Part shown: in pieces, positions 15,583 to 22,589 of the stretch
How positions within the stretch are numbered: position 1 is the stretch's first letter
Layout: the number at the start of each line of letters is the position of its first letter
Source: CAWGUU01 sp963825765
GTDB taxonomy: Bacteria; Actinomycetota; Acidimicrobiia; Acidimicrobiales; AC-14
Direction of reading: 5' to 3'
Length of the DNA stretch: 64,000 nt
Assembly: GCA_963825765.1 (NCBI GenBank)
Contig: CAWGUU010000007.1
Span: 1-64,000 of the forward strand
Translations under genes and position numbers: made by a program
Notes under the pieces: generated by a model
What the model was told of the DNA's origin: nothing
Database searches by the model: none
The model's input: the letters and a program-made list of their open reading frames with translations, nothing else

Positions 15583-16098
15583 TCATGGCACGCCAAGGGA
15601 GGTCGCGTCGATCCCGCACTGGTCCTTGTTGTAGGCGTCGACGCGTGAGGCGGCGGCCTGGAACTCCGAGGTCCTTAGTCGTTCGGTGGCGGCCGTCATG
15701 GCGGCTGGATCTCCACTGATCTGCGCGTCCGCAACTGCGTTGCTGGCGCGGACCTGGGTCTCGACGTCGCTGCGAATTCCGGTGGGGGCGGCCTTCAGCG
15801 CCTTGTTGTTGAGCTCCTTCTGGGTCGCGATGAACTGCTGCTGCGTCGCAGGATCAGCGGCAGGAGAGCGGGAAAGAAAGGCGGTTAGTAGCGCCGCCTG
15901 TTCGTTGAGCACGTCGCAGTAGGCGCCGCCCTCGCCCCTGGCCTTGTCGGCGCCCCCATCTGAGGCCGGCGCTGATGTGGCATTGGGCCCGGGCGAGGCC
16001 TCGTCGTCCCCGCCTCCGCCACATGCCGTCGCCATCACTGCGATGGTGAGCACGACGGCGGCCAACCCAGACCCCGGTCGGGTGAGTCTGAACTGCAT
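15583..16098 (-). CDS. Secreted lipoprotein, hypothetical
   Basis: A 171-residue protein from ATG 16098 behind a strong AGGAGG ribosome site. The signal peptide MQFRLTRPGSGLAAVVLTIA ends in a lipobox (VMATAC, Cys about 26), followed by GGGGDDEASPGPNATS and other low-complexity Ser/Pro/Ala sequence. The mature domain is helical with two cysteines (GAYCDVLNEQAALLTAF near the start and NKDQCGIDATSLGVP at the end) that may form a disulfide. I cannot assign a function. It stands alone, converging with the TetR side. Confidence 0.7.
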   Translation of the reverse strand: MQFRLTRPGSGLAAVVLTIAVMATACGGGGDDEASPGPNATSAPASDGGADKARGEGGAYCDVLNEQAALLTAFLSRSPAADPATQQQFIATQKELNNKALKAAPTGIRSDVETQVRASNAVADAQISGDPAAMTAATERLRTSEFQAAASRVDAYNKDQCGIDATSLGVP

Positions 16099-16369
16099 CT
16101 TGACCTCCTGTTCGTCATGCCGGCTGGATGGCTTGAGATACCCGGTGGTTGCGTGAGCCCTCGGACCATAGTGAGGCTGCGAGTGCTGCGAGCCTGAAAC
16201 CTGCCCACACGGCAACCGCCCTGCTCCCTGGACGCATCCTTGGAGGGGGCCTGAGAGGGCGACGGCCCGCCTTCCCCCGAGCCGCTCTCGCCAAGTAGGG
16301 GGGTCGCTCGCCGACTCCTCGCCATCTTGTCGGCGCATTCGGCATCTATGAGTGCTCCCTACAGGACGG

Positions 16370-19027
16370 TCAGACGCCGCGGGCCATGTTGGCGAACCTG
16401 GTGTAGTGGTCGAGGAAGGCCAGGTTGGTGATGCCGGTGGGGCCGTTACGGTGCTTGGCCACGATGATCTCGGCGGTGCCGCGGTCGGGGCTGTCGCGGT
16501 TGTAGACCTCGTCTCGATAGATGAAAATCACAACGTCGGCATCTTGTTCTAAGCTATTATGTGCGACGACACCATCTGCAATAAAGTTGTGTGTGCCGAC
16601 GACGGTCACATCAAATGTTGGCTGAGTGCCAGCGGAATTGATCTCCACGATCCTGTCCCAATACAGGTCGGATGTTGCAATGTCCGCAAGCGGACGGCGC
16701 TCGTCGCCGAGGAGATAGCTACCGCAGTAGCCCTCTCCGAGTCCATCGGCGATCTGGCGCTGGCTGATCCCAGAGGCCCGTGCCGTTTCTCGGATCGTCT
16801 CGGCCACCGGCCAGGGAATCAGGTCGACGTTCGGGTTTTCCTTGATTCCTTCGAGGATGGCCAGGGCCTCCGGGATGCATGCACCGCGTCGGCCGTGGCA
16901 TCCAACTACCTGGAGGAACGCCCGCTGACTGGCAACGCCCTGGACTCGGACGCTGTACGCCTCGCGATAGTGCTGGCCGCCATCGGGATCAGCCCGCCCG
17001 ACCCGCTGCTTGTTCGACGCACCGATCGTCGACCTCACGCCGAGGCGCAGCAGGAGTCGCTGCACGTCCAGGGCGAGCCGCTTGCTCGTCGTGGCGTAGT
17101 AGGTCCTGACGACCGGGCCACGGCCGTTGCGGCCGATCGTGATCGACCCGTCGGTGGCCCACAGGTGGTGGAGGAACAGGGCGACCTTCTCGTCGGGAAG
17201 TCCGAAGATCGACGGCGGGCAGAACTTTGTCCAGGCTCTCGACTTCCACAGCCCGTGGGGTTCCAGCCAGTTCCGCATCGGGTGGTTCGCGCCGTGGGTC
17301 AGGCGGTACGGGCTCGGGAACCAGAGCTGCCAGGTGTTCGCCAGCTTCTTTCCTTCGACGGTGATGCCGAACAGCCGATGAGCCACCTCCTCGACGAGCT
17401 GCTTGTTCGCTGCGTCGGCCGTCGCGTACTTGAAGCTCGGGCCCATGGTGCCGTCGCCCAGCATGTGACCGAGCAGCGCGAGTTCGTCGTCGGACCAGTC
17501 GTAGCTACCGTGCTCGGGGGCCGGGACCTGGCGCGGTGTCGCCACGAAGGACCCGACTGACAACGCATCCAGCCTCGTCCAGCCGTCGATGGTAAGGAAC
17601 TTGTGGTTGGCCGTAGCGGTGACGCTCCGGCCTGACGCCAGCTGCATCGTGAACACCGGCTTGATGCCCGATGGGAACGCCTTCACGACCCGAGCGGGGA
17701 CGAGGCGCTGGTGCTCGTCGACCGACCACACCAGCGGCTGCTCTTGGGTCAGCACCAGCTCCCCCAGCGACACCTCCTCGCCGTTGTCGGCCCGCATGAC
17801 CCTCGTGGACGCCGGCATGCACCCCGACTCACGAAGGTCGGCGAGGACGGGGCGCTTGTCGGCCCTGGTCTCCAGGTTCCTGGACAGCTGGGAGAGGGCG
17901 ACGACGGGTACGGCCAGCTCGCGGGCGAGGATCTTGAGGCCGCGGGAGATCTCCGAGACCTCGACCTGGCGGTTCTCGGCGTTGGTGCGACCGCTCATGA
18001 GCTGGAGGTAGTCGACGACGATCAGGCCCAGACCGTGGCGGCTCTTCATGCGCCGGGCCTTGGCCCTGATCTCCATGACGGTGAGGCGGGGGTTGTCGTC
18101 GATGAAGATGTCGGCCTCGGCCAGGCGGCCGACGGCGTTGCTGATCTTGGGCCAGTCGGCCTCCAGCAGGCGGCCGTTGCGCATGCGGGTGGCGTCGACC
18201 CGGGCCTCGGAGCACAGCAGCCGCTGGGTCAGCTCCCGGTGGCTCATCTCCAGCGAGAACACCAGCACCGGGATGTGGGCCTCGAGGGCGGCGTGGGCGG
18301 CGATGCCCAGAGCCAGGCTGGTCTTGCCCGTGCCGGGACGGCCGCCGACGATGACAAGGTTGGACGGCTGGAGGCCGGCCAGTTGCTGGTCGAGGTCGGT
18401 GAAGCCGGTGGGGATGCCGGTGATCGTCTCGTTGCGCTCGTAGAGGGCCTCGAGGTGGTCGAGGTGCTGGCTGAGCAGCTCGCGCAGGGGTGAGACGGAG
18501 TCGGTGACCCGGCGCTGGGCCACGTCGAACACGAGGGCCTCGGCCTCGTCGACGGCGCCGGGGACGTCCTCGGGCAGGCCGTAGCCGAGCTCGGCGATCT
18601 CGCCGGCCACGCCGATGAGGCGCCGCAGCAGGGCCATCTCCTCGACGATGCGGGCATAGCGGCCGGCGTTGCCGATGGCCGGCGTGCTGGCCTGCAGGGA
18701 GATGAGCACCGACGCCCCGCCGACGGCCTCCAGCAGGTCGGCCCGGGCCAGCTCGTCGGCGACGGTGACCGGGTCGGCCGGCTCCCCCTGGGCGTACAGC
18801 GACGTGATGGCGTCGAAGATGTGGCCGTGGGCCGGCTTGTAGAAGTCGTCGGCGTCGAGCTGGATCTCGACCGCCGACACGATGGCGTCGCGGCTGAGGA
18901 GCATGGCCCCCAGCAGGGATTCCTCGGCCTGGAGGTTGTGGGGCGGGACCCTGCCGCCGGCCGGGGCGGGGGCGATCGCGCGCCGGGGGGCGCTGTGGAC
19001 TACGTGGGCCATCTGCCCGTCCACCAT
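16370..19027 (-). CDS. dnaB: Replicative DNA helicase DnaB, intein-containing
   Basis: An 885-codon gene. The host protein is a 463-residue RecA-fold hexameric helicase that unwinds DNA at the fork: N-terminal domain PPHNLQAEESLLGAMLLSRD, Walker A GGRPGTGKTS (about 228-237), Walker B LGLIVVDYLQLM, and the arginine-finger region KHRNGPTGIT. A 422-residue intein (residues 403-824) interrupts DLRESG/SLEQDADVV, a known DnaB insertion point. After splicing Ser825 follows Gly402. ATG 19027 is the longest start; ATG 19012 (MAHVVHS), with GGTGGACGG before it, is equally likely. It lies downstream of the rpsF-ssb-rplI genes but is separated from them by 307 bp and a terminator. Confidence 0.95.
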   Translation of the reverse strand: MVDGQMAHVVHSAPRRAIAPAPAGGRVPPHNLQAEESLLGAMLLSRDAIVSAVEIQLDADDFYKPAHGHIFDAITSLYAQGEPADPVTVADELARADLLEAVGGASVLISLQASTPAIGNAGRYARIVEEMALLRRLIGVAGEIAELGYGLPEDVPGAVDEAEALVFDVAQRRVTDSVSPLRELLSQHLDHLEALYERNETITGIPTGFTDLDQQLAGLQPSNLVIVGGRPGTGKTSLALGIAAHAALEAHIPVLVFSLEMSHRELTQRLLCSEARVDATRMRNGRLLEADWPKISNAVGRLAEADIFIDDNPRLTVMEIRAKARRMKSRHGLGLIVVDYLQLMSGRTNAENRQVEVSEISRGLKILARELAVPVVALSQLSRNLETRADKRPVLADLRESGCMPASTRVMRADNGEEVSLGELVLTQEQPLVWSVDEHQRLVPARVVKAFPSGIKPVFTMQLASGRSVTATANHKFLTIDGWTRLDALSVGSFVATPRQVPAPEHGSYDWSDDELALLGHMLGDGTMGPSFKYATADAANKQLVEEVAHRLFGITVEGKKLANTWQLWFPSPYRLTHGANHPMRNWLEPHGLWKSRAWTKFCPPSIFGLPDEKVALFLHHLWATDGSITIGRNGRGPVVRTYYATTSKRLALDVQRLLLRLGVRSTIGASNKQRVGRADPDGGQHYREAYSVRVQGVASQRAFLQVVGCHGRRGACIPEALAILEGIKENPNVDLIPWPVAETIRETARASGISQRQIADGLGEGYCGSYLLGDERRPLADIATSDLYWDRIVEINSAGTQPTFDVTVVGTHNFIADGVVAHNSLEQDADVVIFIYRDEVYNRDSPDRGTAEIIVAKHRNGPTGITNLAFLDHYTRFANMARGV
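16556..17821 (-). mobile_element. DnaB intein with LAGLIDADG homing endonuclease
   Basis: 422 codons, from Cys403 (CMPASTRVMRADNGEEV) to His-Asn (VVAHN), with Ser as the first residue after it. Block B is TANHKFLTIDGW, and the C-terminal splicing block is FDVTVVGTHNFIADGVVAHN. The centre has both LAGLIDADG-type helices, LLGHMLGDGT and FLHHLWATDGS, so the endonuclease looks complete. All splicing residues (Cys1, block-B His, penultimate His, last Asn, +1 Ser) are present, so it should be active. Base composition is less GC-rich than the host gene, as expected for a horizontally moving element. Confidence 0.92.
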
Positions 19028-19334
19028 GACCCGAAGGGCCTGGGGAACGCTACGCCTCGAAGCTCGGGATTTCCCGGTGGACGCCCGAGGCCTGGCGGTG
19101 GAAGCTTTGGACTTGGCGGTGGATATCGTGGCCCGGAGGTGGCGAACATACGTTCGCTAGCGTACTCCGAACCTGTGACAGGCGATGCTGGGCGCCCCGC
19201 GGGGACCGACCGGTGGCGGGTGGCCCCGCGCTTGTTCATGTGCTGCGTCGGTAGCGCCCCAAACCGGGGCCGAAAACGGCGAAAAGGGGCGCTACGGGTG
19301 AAGCAAACCGCCGGCGAGGCCGTCGGCGGCCTCG
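19028..19334. other. Intergenic region between rplI and dnaB
   Basis: 307 bp without a credible gene. It holds the terminator hairpin at 19251-19295 and, nearer dnaB, AT-containing stretches (TTTGGACTTGGCGGTGGATA and similar) that could carry the dnaB promoter on the minus strand. I see no clear -35/-10 pair. Confidence 0.4.
19251..19295. terminator. Hairpin terminator after rplI, GGGGCGCTACGG family
   Basis: GTAGCGCCCC (19251-19260) and GGGGCGCTAC (19286-19295) form a perfect 10-bp stem, with AAA after the left arm and AAAA before the right. It ends the rpsF-ssb-rplI transcript on the minus strand. A second hairpin with the same GGGGCGCTACGG arm lies at 38769-38812. Confidence 0.65.
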
Positions 19335-19781
19335 TTACTGGGCGACGACTTCGACGCTGATGCGGAACTCGACGTCGGTGTGGAGCCTGACCGGCACCTC
19401 GTGGACGCCGAGGGCCTTGATCGGGTCGTCGAGGTGGATCCGCCGGCGGTCGAGGGTGACCCCGGCCTGCTCCTTCACCGCTCCGGCCACGTCGGTGGAG
19501 GTGACCGAGCCGAACAGCCGGCCCTCGGCCCCCGCCTTGGCCGGGATGCGGATGACGGTGGAGACCAGGACCCGGGCGACCTGCTCGGCCGCGTCGCGGT
19601 CGCGGGCGTCCTTGAGGTCGCGGGAGCGGCGCATGGCCGCGGCCTGGGAGATGGCGCCGTCGGTGGCGAGCATGCCCAGGCCCTTGGGCACCAGGTAGTT
19701 GCGGCCATAGCCGTCGGACACGTCGATGACGTCGCCCTTCTTGCCGACGTTGGCCACGTCGGACCGCAGGATGATCTTCAT
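19335..19781 (-). CDS. rplI: 50S ribosomal protein L9
   Basis: 148 residues, the normal length for L9. The N-terminal rRNA-binding domain is MKIILRSDVANVGKKGDVID, VSDGYGRNYLVPKGLGMLAT. A connecting helix (MRRSRDLKDARDRDAAEQVA) and the C-terminal domain (GRLFGSVTSTDVAGAVKEQA, HEVPVRLHTDVEFRISVEVV) follow. It binds domain V of 23S rRNA and helps keep translation in frame. It follows ssb after 5 bp in the same operon and is the last gene before the terminator at 19251. Confidence 0.96.
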   Translation of the reverse strand: MKIILRSDVANVGKKGDVIDVSDGYGRNYLVPKGLGMLATDGAISQAAAMRRSRDLKDARDRDAAEQVARVLVSTVIRIPAKAGAEGRLFGSVTSTDVAGAVKEQAGVTLDRRRIHLDDPIKALGVHEVPVRLHTDVEFRISVEVVAQ

Positions 19782-19786
19782 GGCCC

Positions 19787-20344
19787 CTAGAAGGGTTCCT
19801 CTCCGTAGTCGTAGGTGGGTGCGGCGGCCGGCGCGGCGGGCGGCCTGGGCGCCTGGCCCTGGTAGGGCTGGCCCCCCTGGTTCCCCTGGCCGCCCTGGCC
19901 GCCCTGGCCAGCCGGGCCGCCCTGGCCGCCCGAGGGCGGGCCGGACTGGTAGCCGCCGCCTCCGCCGCCGTCGGCCGGGCCCCGCCTGTCGTTCTTTCGC
20001 ACCTCGACGGTGGCCCAGCGCAGGCTGGGGCCGATCTCGTCGGCCACGACCTCGACCTTGGAGCGGCGCTCGCCGTCCTGGCCGTCCCAGCTGCGCTGCT
20101 CGAGGCGGCCGGTGACAACCACCCGGGCACCCTTGGTGAGGGACTCGGCCACGTTCTCGGCCATCTCCCGCCAGCAGACGATGTCGAAGAACGACACCGC
20201 TTCCTTCTTCTCGTTGGTCTGCCTGTCGTTCCAGACCCGGTTGACCGCCAACCCGAAGGTGGCGGTGGGCTGGCCGGTGGGGGTGAAGCGCAGCTCAGGG
20301 TCTCGGGTGATGTTCCCGACGAGGGTGATGTTGTTTCCGGACAT
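19787..20344 (-). CDS. ssb: Single-stranded DNA-binding protein
   Basis: 185 residues with an OB fold: MSGNNITLVGNITRDPELRF, FGLAVNRVWNDRQTNEKKEA, VSFFDIVCWREMAENVAESL, and RVVVTGRLEQRSWDGQDGER. A Gly/Gln-rich flexible linker and an acidic tip (YDYGEEPF) follow, which recruits partner proteins. The tip departs from the DDDLPF seen in many relatives but keeps the final aromatic residue. It lies between rpsF and rplI, the usual place. The rpsR gene, which normally comes next, is absent here. Confidence 0.96.
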   Translation of the reverse strand: MSGNNITLVGNITRDPELRFTPTGQPTATFGLAVNRVWNDRQTNEKKEAVSFFDIVCWREMAENVAESLTKGARVVVTGRLEQRSWDGQDGERRSKVEVVADEIGPSLRWATVEVRKNDRRGPADGGGGGGYQSGPPSGGQGGPAGQGGQGGQGNQGGQPYQGQAPRPPAAPAAAPTYDYGEEPF

Positions 20345-20350
20345 GGTGGT

Positions 20351-20781
20351 TCACGCTCCGTTCGCGCTGGTGCTGGTGCTCGTTGCCGGGGCCGCCTCGG
20401 CGGCGAAGGGGGCCGTGGCGCTGCCGGCGCCCGGCGACGCCTGTGGACGAGCTGGGGCGGCTGGGGCGGCTGGGCCGCGGGGCGGGCCGGCGGCCGGTCG
20501 GCAACGCGGATCACCTTGTGGCGCAGCACGCCGTCGGCCAGTTGAAGGGTGCGGTGGAGCTCGGACATCACCGCCGGCTCGGCGGTGGCCTCCATCAGCA
20601 CGTAGTAGCCCTCGCGGTGGCGGGCGATCTCGTAGGCGAGGCGACGCTTGCCCCACTTGTCGACCCGGCCGGGGTTGCCGCCCCGGGACCGGATCAGCTC
20701 GGTGGAACGGTCGATCTCGGCCCTGATGGCATCGTCCTCGAGCGTGGGGTCGAGGATGATCATGACCTCGTACGGGCGCAT
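20351..20781 (-). CDS. rpsF: 30S ribosomal protein S6, with a frame slip in its tail
   Basis: ATG 20781 follows a GGAGGGAGG ribosome site. The body, MRPYEVMIILDPTLEDDAIR through DKWGKRRLAYEIARHREGYY and TLQLADGVLRHKVIRVADRP, is ordinary S6, which binds the 16S rRNA platform together with S18. After about residue 105 the frame has no stop for well over a kilobase. In the next frame the tail continues ASPGAGSATAPFAAEAAPAT and ends at the TGA at 20351-20353, just before ssb. One missing base in the GGG run at 20472-20474 (two neighbouring repeat units have GGGG) would repair it. As S6 is needed for normal ribosomes, a consensus error is likely. Confidence 0.85.
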
Positions 20782-20981
20782 TGCTTGAAAAGCCTCCCTC
20801 CGGACCTGGCGGCTGGCGCGCAGGGCCCCGCGGGATCGTCCCCCGGGGCAGGGTGTACCGGATAACCGGTGTGGTGAGAAGCCATGGTAGCCGTCCACCC
20901 GGCCAGGATCGCACGGGGGTACGACAACGACAGCCGAGAAGGGCCCGGTCGACAGGGCGCCACCGCGACGGAGTGTGGCGG

Positions 20982-21599
20982 TCAGCAGGTGGTGGCGCTG
21001 CTGAGCACCAGCCGGGTGCCGGGGCCGACGCCGAGGGAGCCGAGCTGGCCCTTGGGGACCTCCAGCGCGTAGCGGTAGGGGCCGGTGGCGGCGTAGGTCG
21101 GGCAGGTGCGCTGGTCGAGGCAGGGCTCCATGTCGGTCGACGAGACGAAGCGGCCGTTCACGTCGAACCAGGCGATCGACAGCGGCATGGGCGTGTTCTT
21201 CATGTGGAAGGCGCCAGTTGTGATGTCCGCGAACTTGAAGATCATGGCGTCGTAGCCGCCCATGTCGGTGCGCTCCATCAGTCCCCTGGTCTGCTGCTGG
21301 GCGGTCTCGGCCAGCAGGGCGCAGCGGGCGGCCTGCAACGAACCCTGGCCGAAGACCACGTCGGTGCCGTCGATGCGGAACGAGACCTCGCCGAACCCGG
21401 CCACCGACACCCGCGTGGTGGTCGGCCCGGTCGGCGCCGGCTCCGTCGAACCATCGGTTGTCAGCCCCGGCTCCCGCAGCGACGGGTCGGCCGGCCGGCC
21501 GGCACCTTGGAGGAGGAACAGGTAGAACCCCAGCACGGCGACCCCGAGCACCGCCCAGCGCAGCCACCCCTGGGTCTTGGCGGAACCGAGCGTCGTCAC
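20982..21599 (-). CDS. DUF192 family secreted or membrane-anchored protein
   Basis: A 205-residue protein from GTG 21599. It has one N-terminal membrane anchor (WLRWAVLGVAVLGFYLFLLQ), a Pro/Thr linker, then the DUF192 domain: LLAETAQQQTRGLMERTDMG, MIFKFADITTGAFHMKNTPM, PLSIAWFDVNGRFVSSTDME, and VPKGQLGSLGVGPGTRLVLS. The R-G-L-M and H-M-K-N-T-x-x-P-L motifs are diagnostic. The biochemical function of the family is unknown. Four cysteines in the domain may form disulfides outside the membrane. It follows panB by 19 bp and may be co-transcribed with it. Confidence 0.85.
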   Translation of the reverse strand: MTTLGSAKTQGWLRWAVLGVAVLGFYLFLLQGAGRPADPSLREPGLTTDGSTEPAPTGPTTTRVSVAGFGEVSFRIDGTDVVFGQGSLQAARCALLAETAQQQTRGLMERTDMGGYDAMIFKFADITTGAFHMKNTPMPLSIAWFDVNGRFVSSTDMEPCLDQRTCPTYAATGPYRYALEVPKGQLGSLGVGPGTRLVLSSATTC

Positions 21600-21618
21600 C
21601 CCGACCGCCGGGAAAGGG

Positions 21619-22512
21619 TCATGCGCTGCGCCATCCGGCCTGATCGGGCAGGACGGCGGCGTCGAGGGCGGCGGCGGCATCTGCCGACAGGTGGTAGCTC
21701 TCCTCGTCGGACGGGAACCGCCCCGCCCGCACGTCGGCGCCGAAGGCGACCACGGCCGCCACCGCGTCGGCCTTCAGCGCCGCGTACCGGCGGACGAACT
21801 TGGGGGCGATGCGGTCCTCCAAGCCGAGGAGGTCGTGGATGACCAGCACCTGCCCGTCGCAGTCGGGCCCGGCCCCGATGCCGATGGTGGGTACCGGCAC
21901 CGACCTGGTGATCGCCGCCGCCACCTCCCGGGGGACGCACTCCAGCACGATGGCGAAGCAGCCGGCGTCGGCCAGGGCCACGGCGTCGTCGAGCAGGAGC
22001 TCGGCCGCCTCCACCTGCTGGCCCTGGACGCGGTAGCCGCCCATGGCGTGCACCGACTGGGGGGTGAGGCCGAGGTGGCCCATCACCGGGATCTCGGCGT
22101 CGAGCAGGGCCCGCACCACCGGCAGCCGGCGCCGCCCGCCCTCCAGCTTCACCGCCTGGGCGCCGGCACGGACGAGTGCGCCGGCGTTGCGCACGGCGTC
22201 CTCCACCGACACGTGGTAGCTCAGCCAGGGAAGATCGGCGACCACCAGCGGGCGGGGACGGGCGCGGGACACGGCCGCGACGTGGTGGGCCATGTCGTCG
22301 ACGGTGACCTGCAGGGTGTCCTCGTGGCCGAGCACGACCATGGCCACGGAGTCGCCGACCAGCACGACGTCGACGCCCGCCGCATCCGCGATGCGGGCGG
22401 TGGGAGCGTCGTAGGCGGTGACCATCACCAGCGGGTCGCCACCCTTGCGCGCCCTGAGCATCGGAACGGTCACATGGGTGGGGACAGGGACGTGCGGGGA
22501 CCCGGGGACCAT
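21619..22512 (-). CDS. panB: 3-methyl-2-oxobutanoate hydroxymethyltransferase
   Basis: 297 residues from ATG 22512 with a GGAGGAGG ribosome site. It catalyses the first committed step of pantothenate synthesis, adding a hydroxymethyl group from methylene-tetrahydrofolate to ketoisovalerate. Family motifs include MVTAYDAPTARIADAAGVDV, VLVGDSVAMVVLGHEDTLQV, DLPWLSYHVSVEDAVRNAG, VKLEGG, VMGHLGLTPQSVHAMGGYRV, QGQ, ECVPREVAAAITRSVPVPTI and GIGAGPDCDGQVLVIHDLLG. Metal- and substrate-binding Asp, Glu and Lys are present. No panC or panD is nearby. Confidence 0.95.
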   Translation of the reverse strand: MVPGSPHVPVPTHVTVPMLRARKGGDPLVMVTAYDAPTARIADAAGVDVVLVGDSVAMVVLGHEDTLQVTVDDMAHHVAAVSRARPRPLVVADLPWLSYHVSVEDAVRNAGALVRAGAQAVKLEGGRRRLPVVRALLDAEIPVMGHLGLTPQSVHAMGGYRVQGQQVEAAELLLDDAVALADAGCFAIVLECVPREVAAAITRSVPVPTIGIGAGPDCDGQVLVIHDLLGLEDRIAPKFVRRYAALKADAVAAVVAFGADVRAGRFPSDEESYHLSADAAAALDAAVLPDQAGWRSA

Positions 22513-22589
22513 CGTGTCGACCTCCTCCCGTCCGGCGCTCAGGAACGGGCTGCCGGCGGTGCCGACGATCCTACCCCTGCCCGCGCCCG

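Noticed and set aside
19000..21567. An 855-codon minus-strand frame running through rpsF, ssb and rplI
   Set aside because: Only the S6 part is coding. The rest is shadow of ssb and rplI and results from the lost stop in rpsF.
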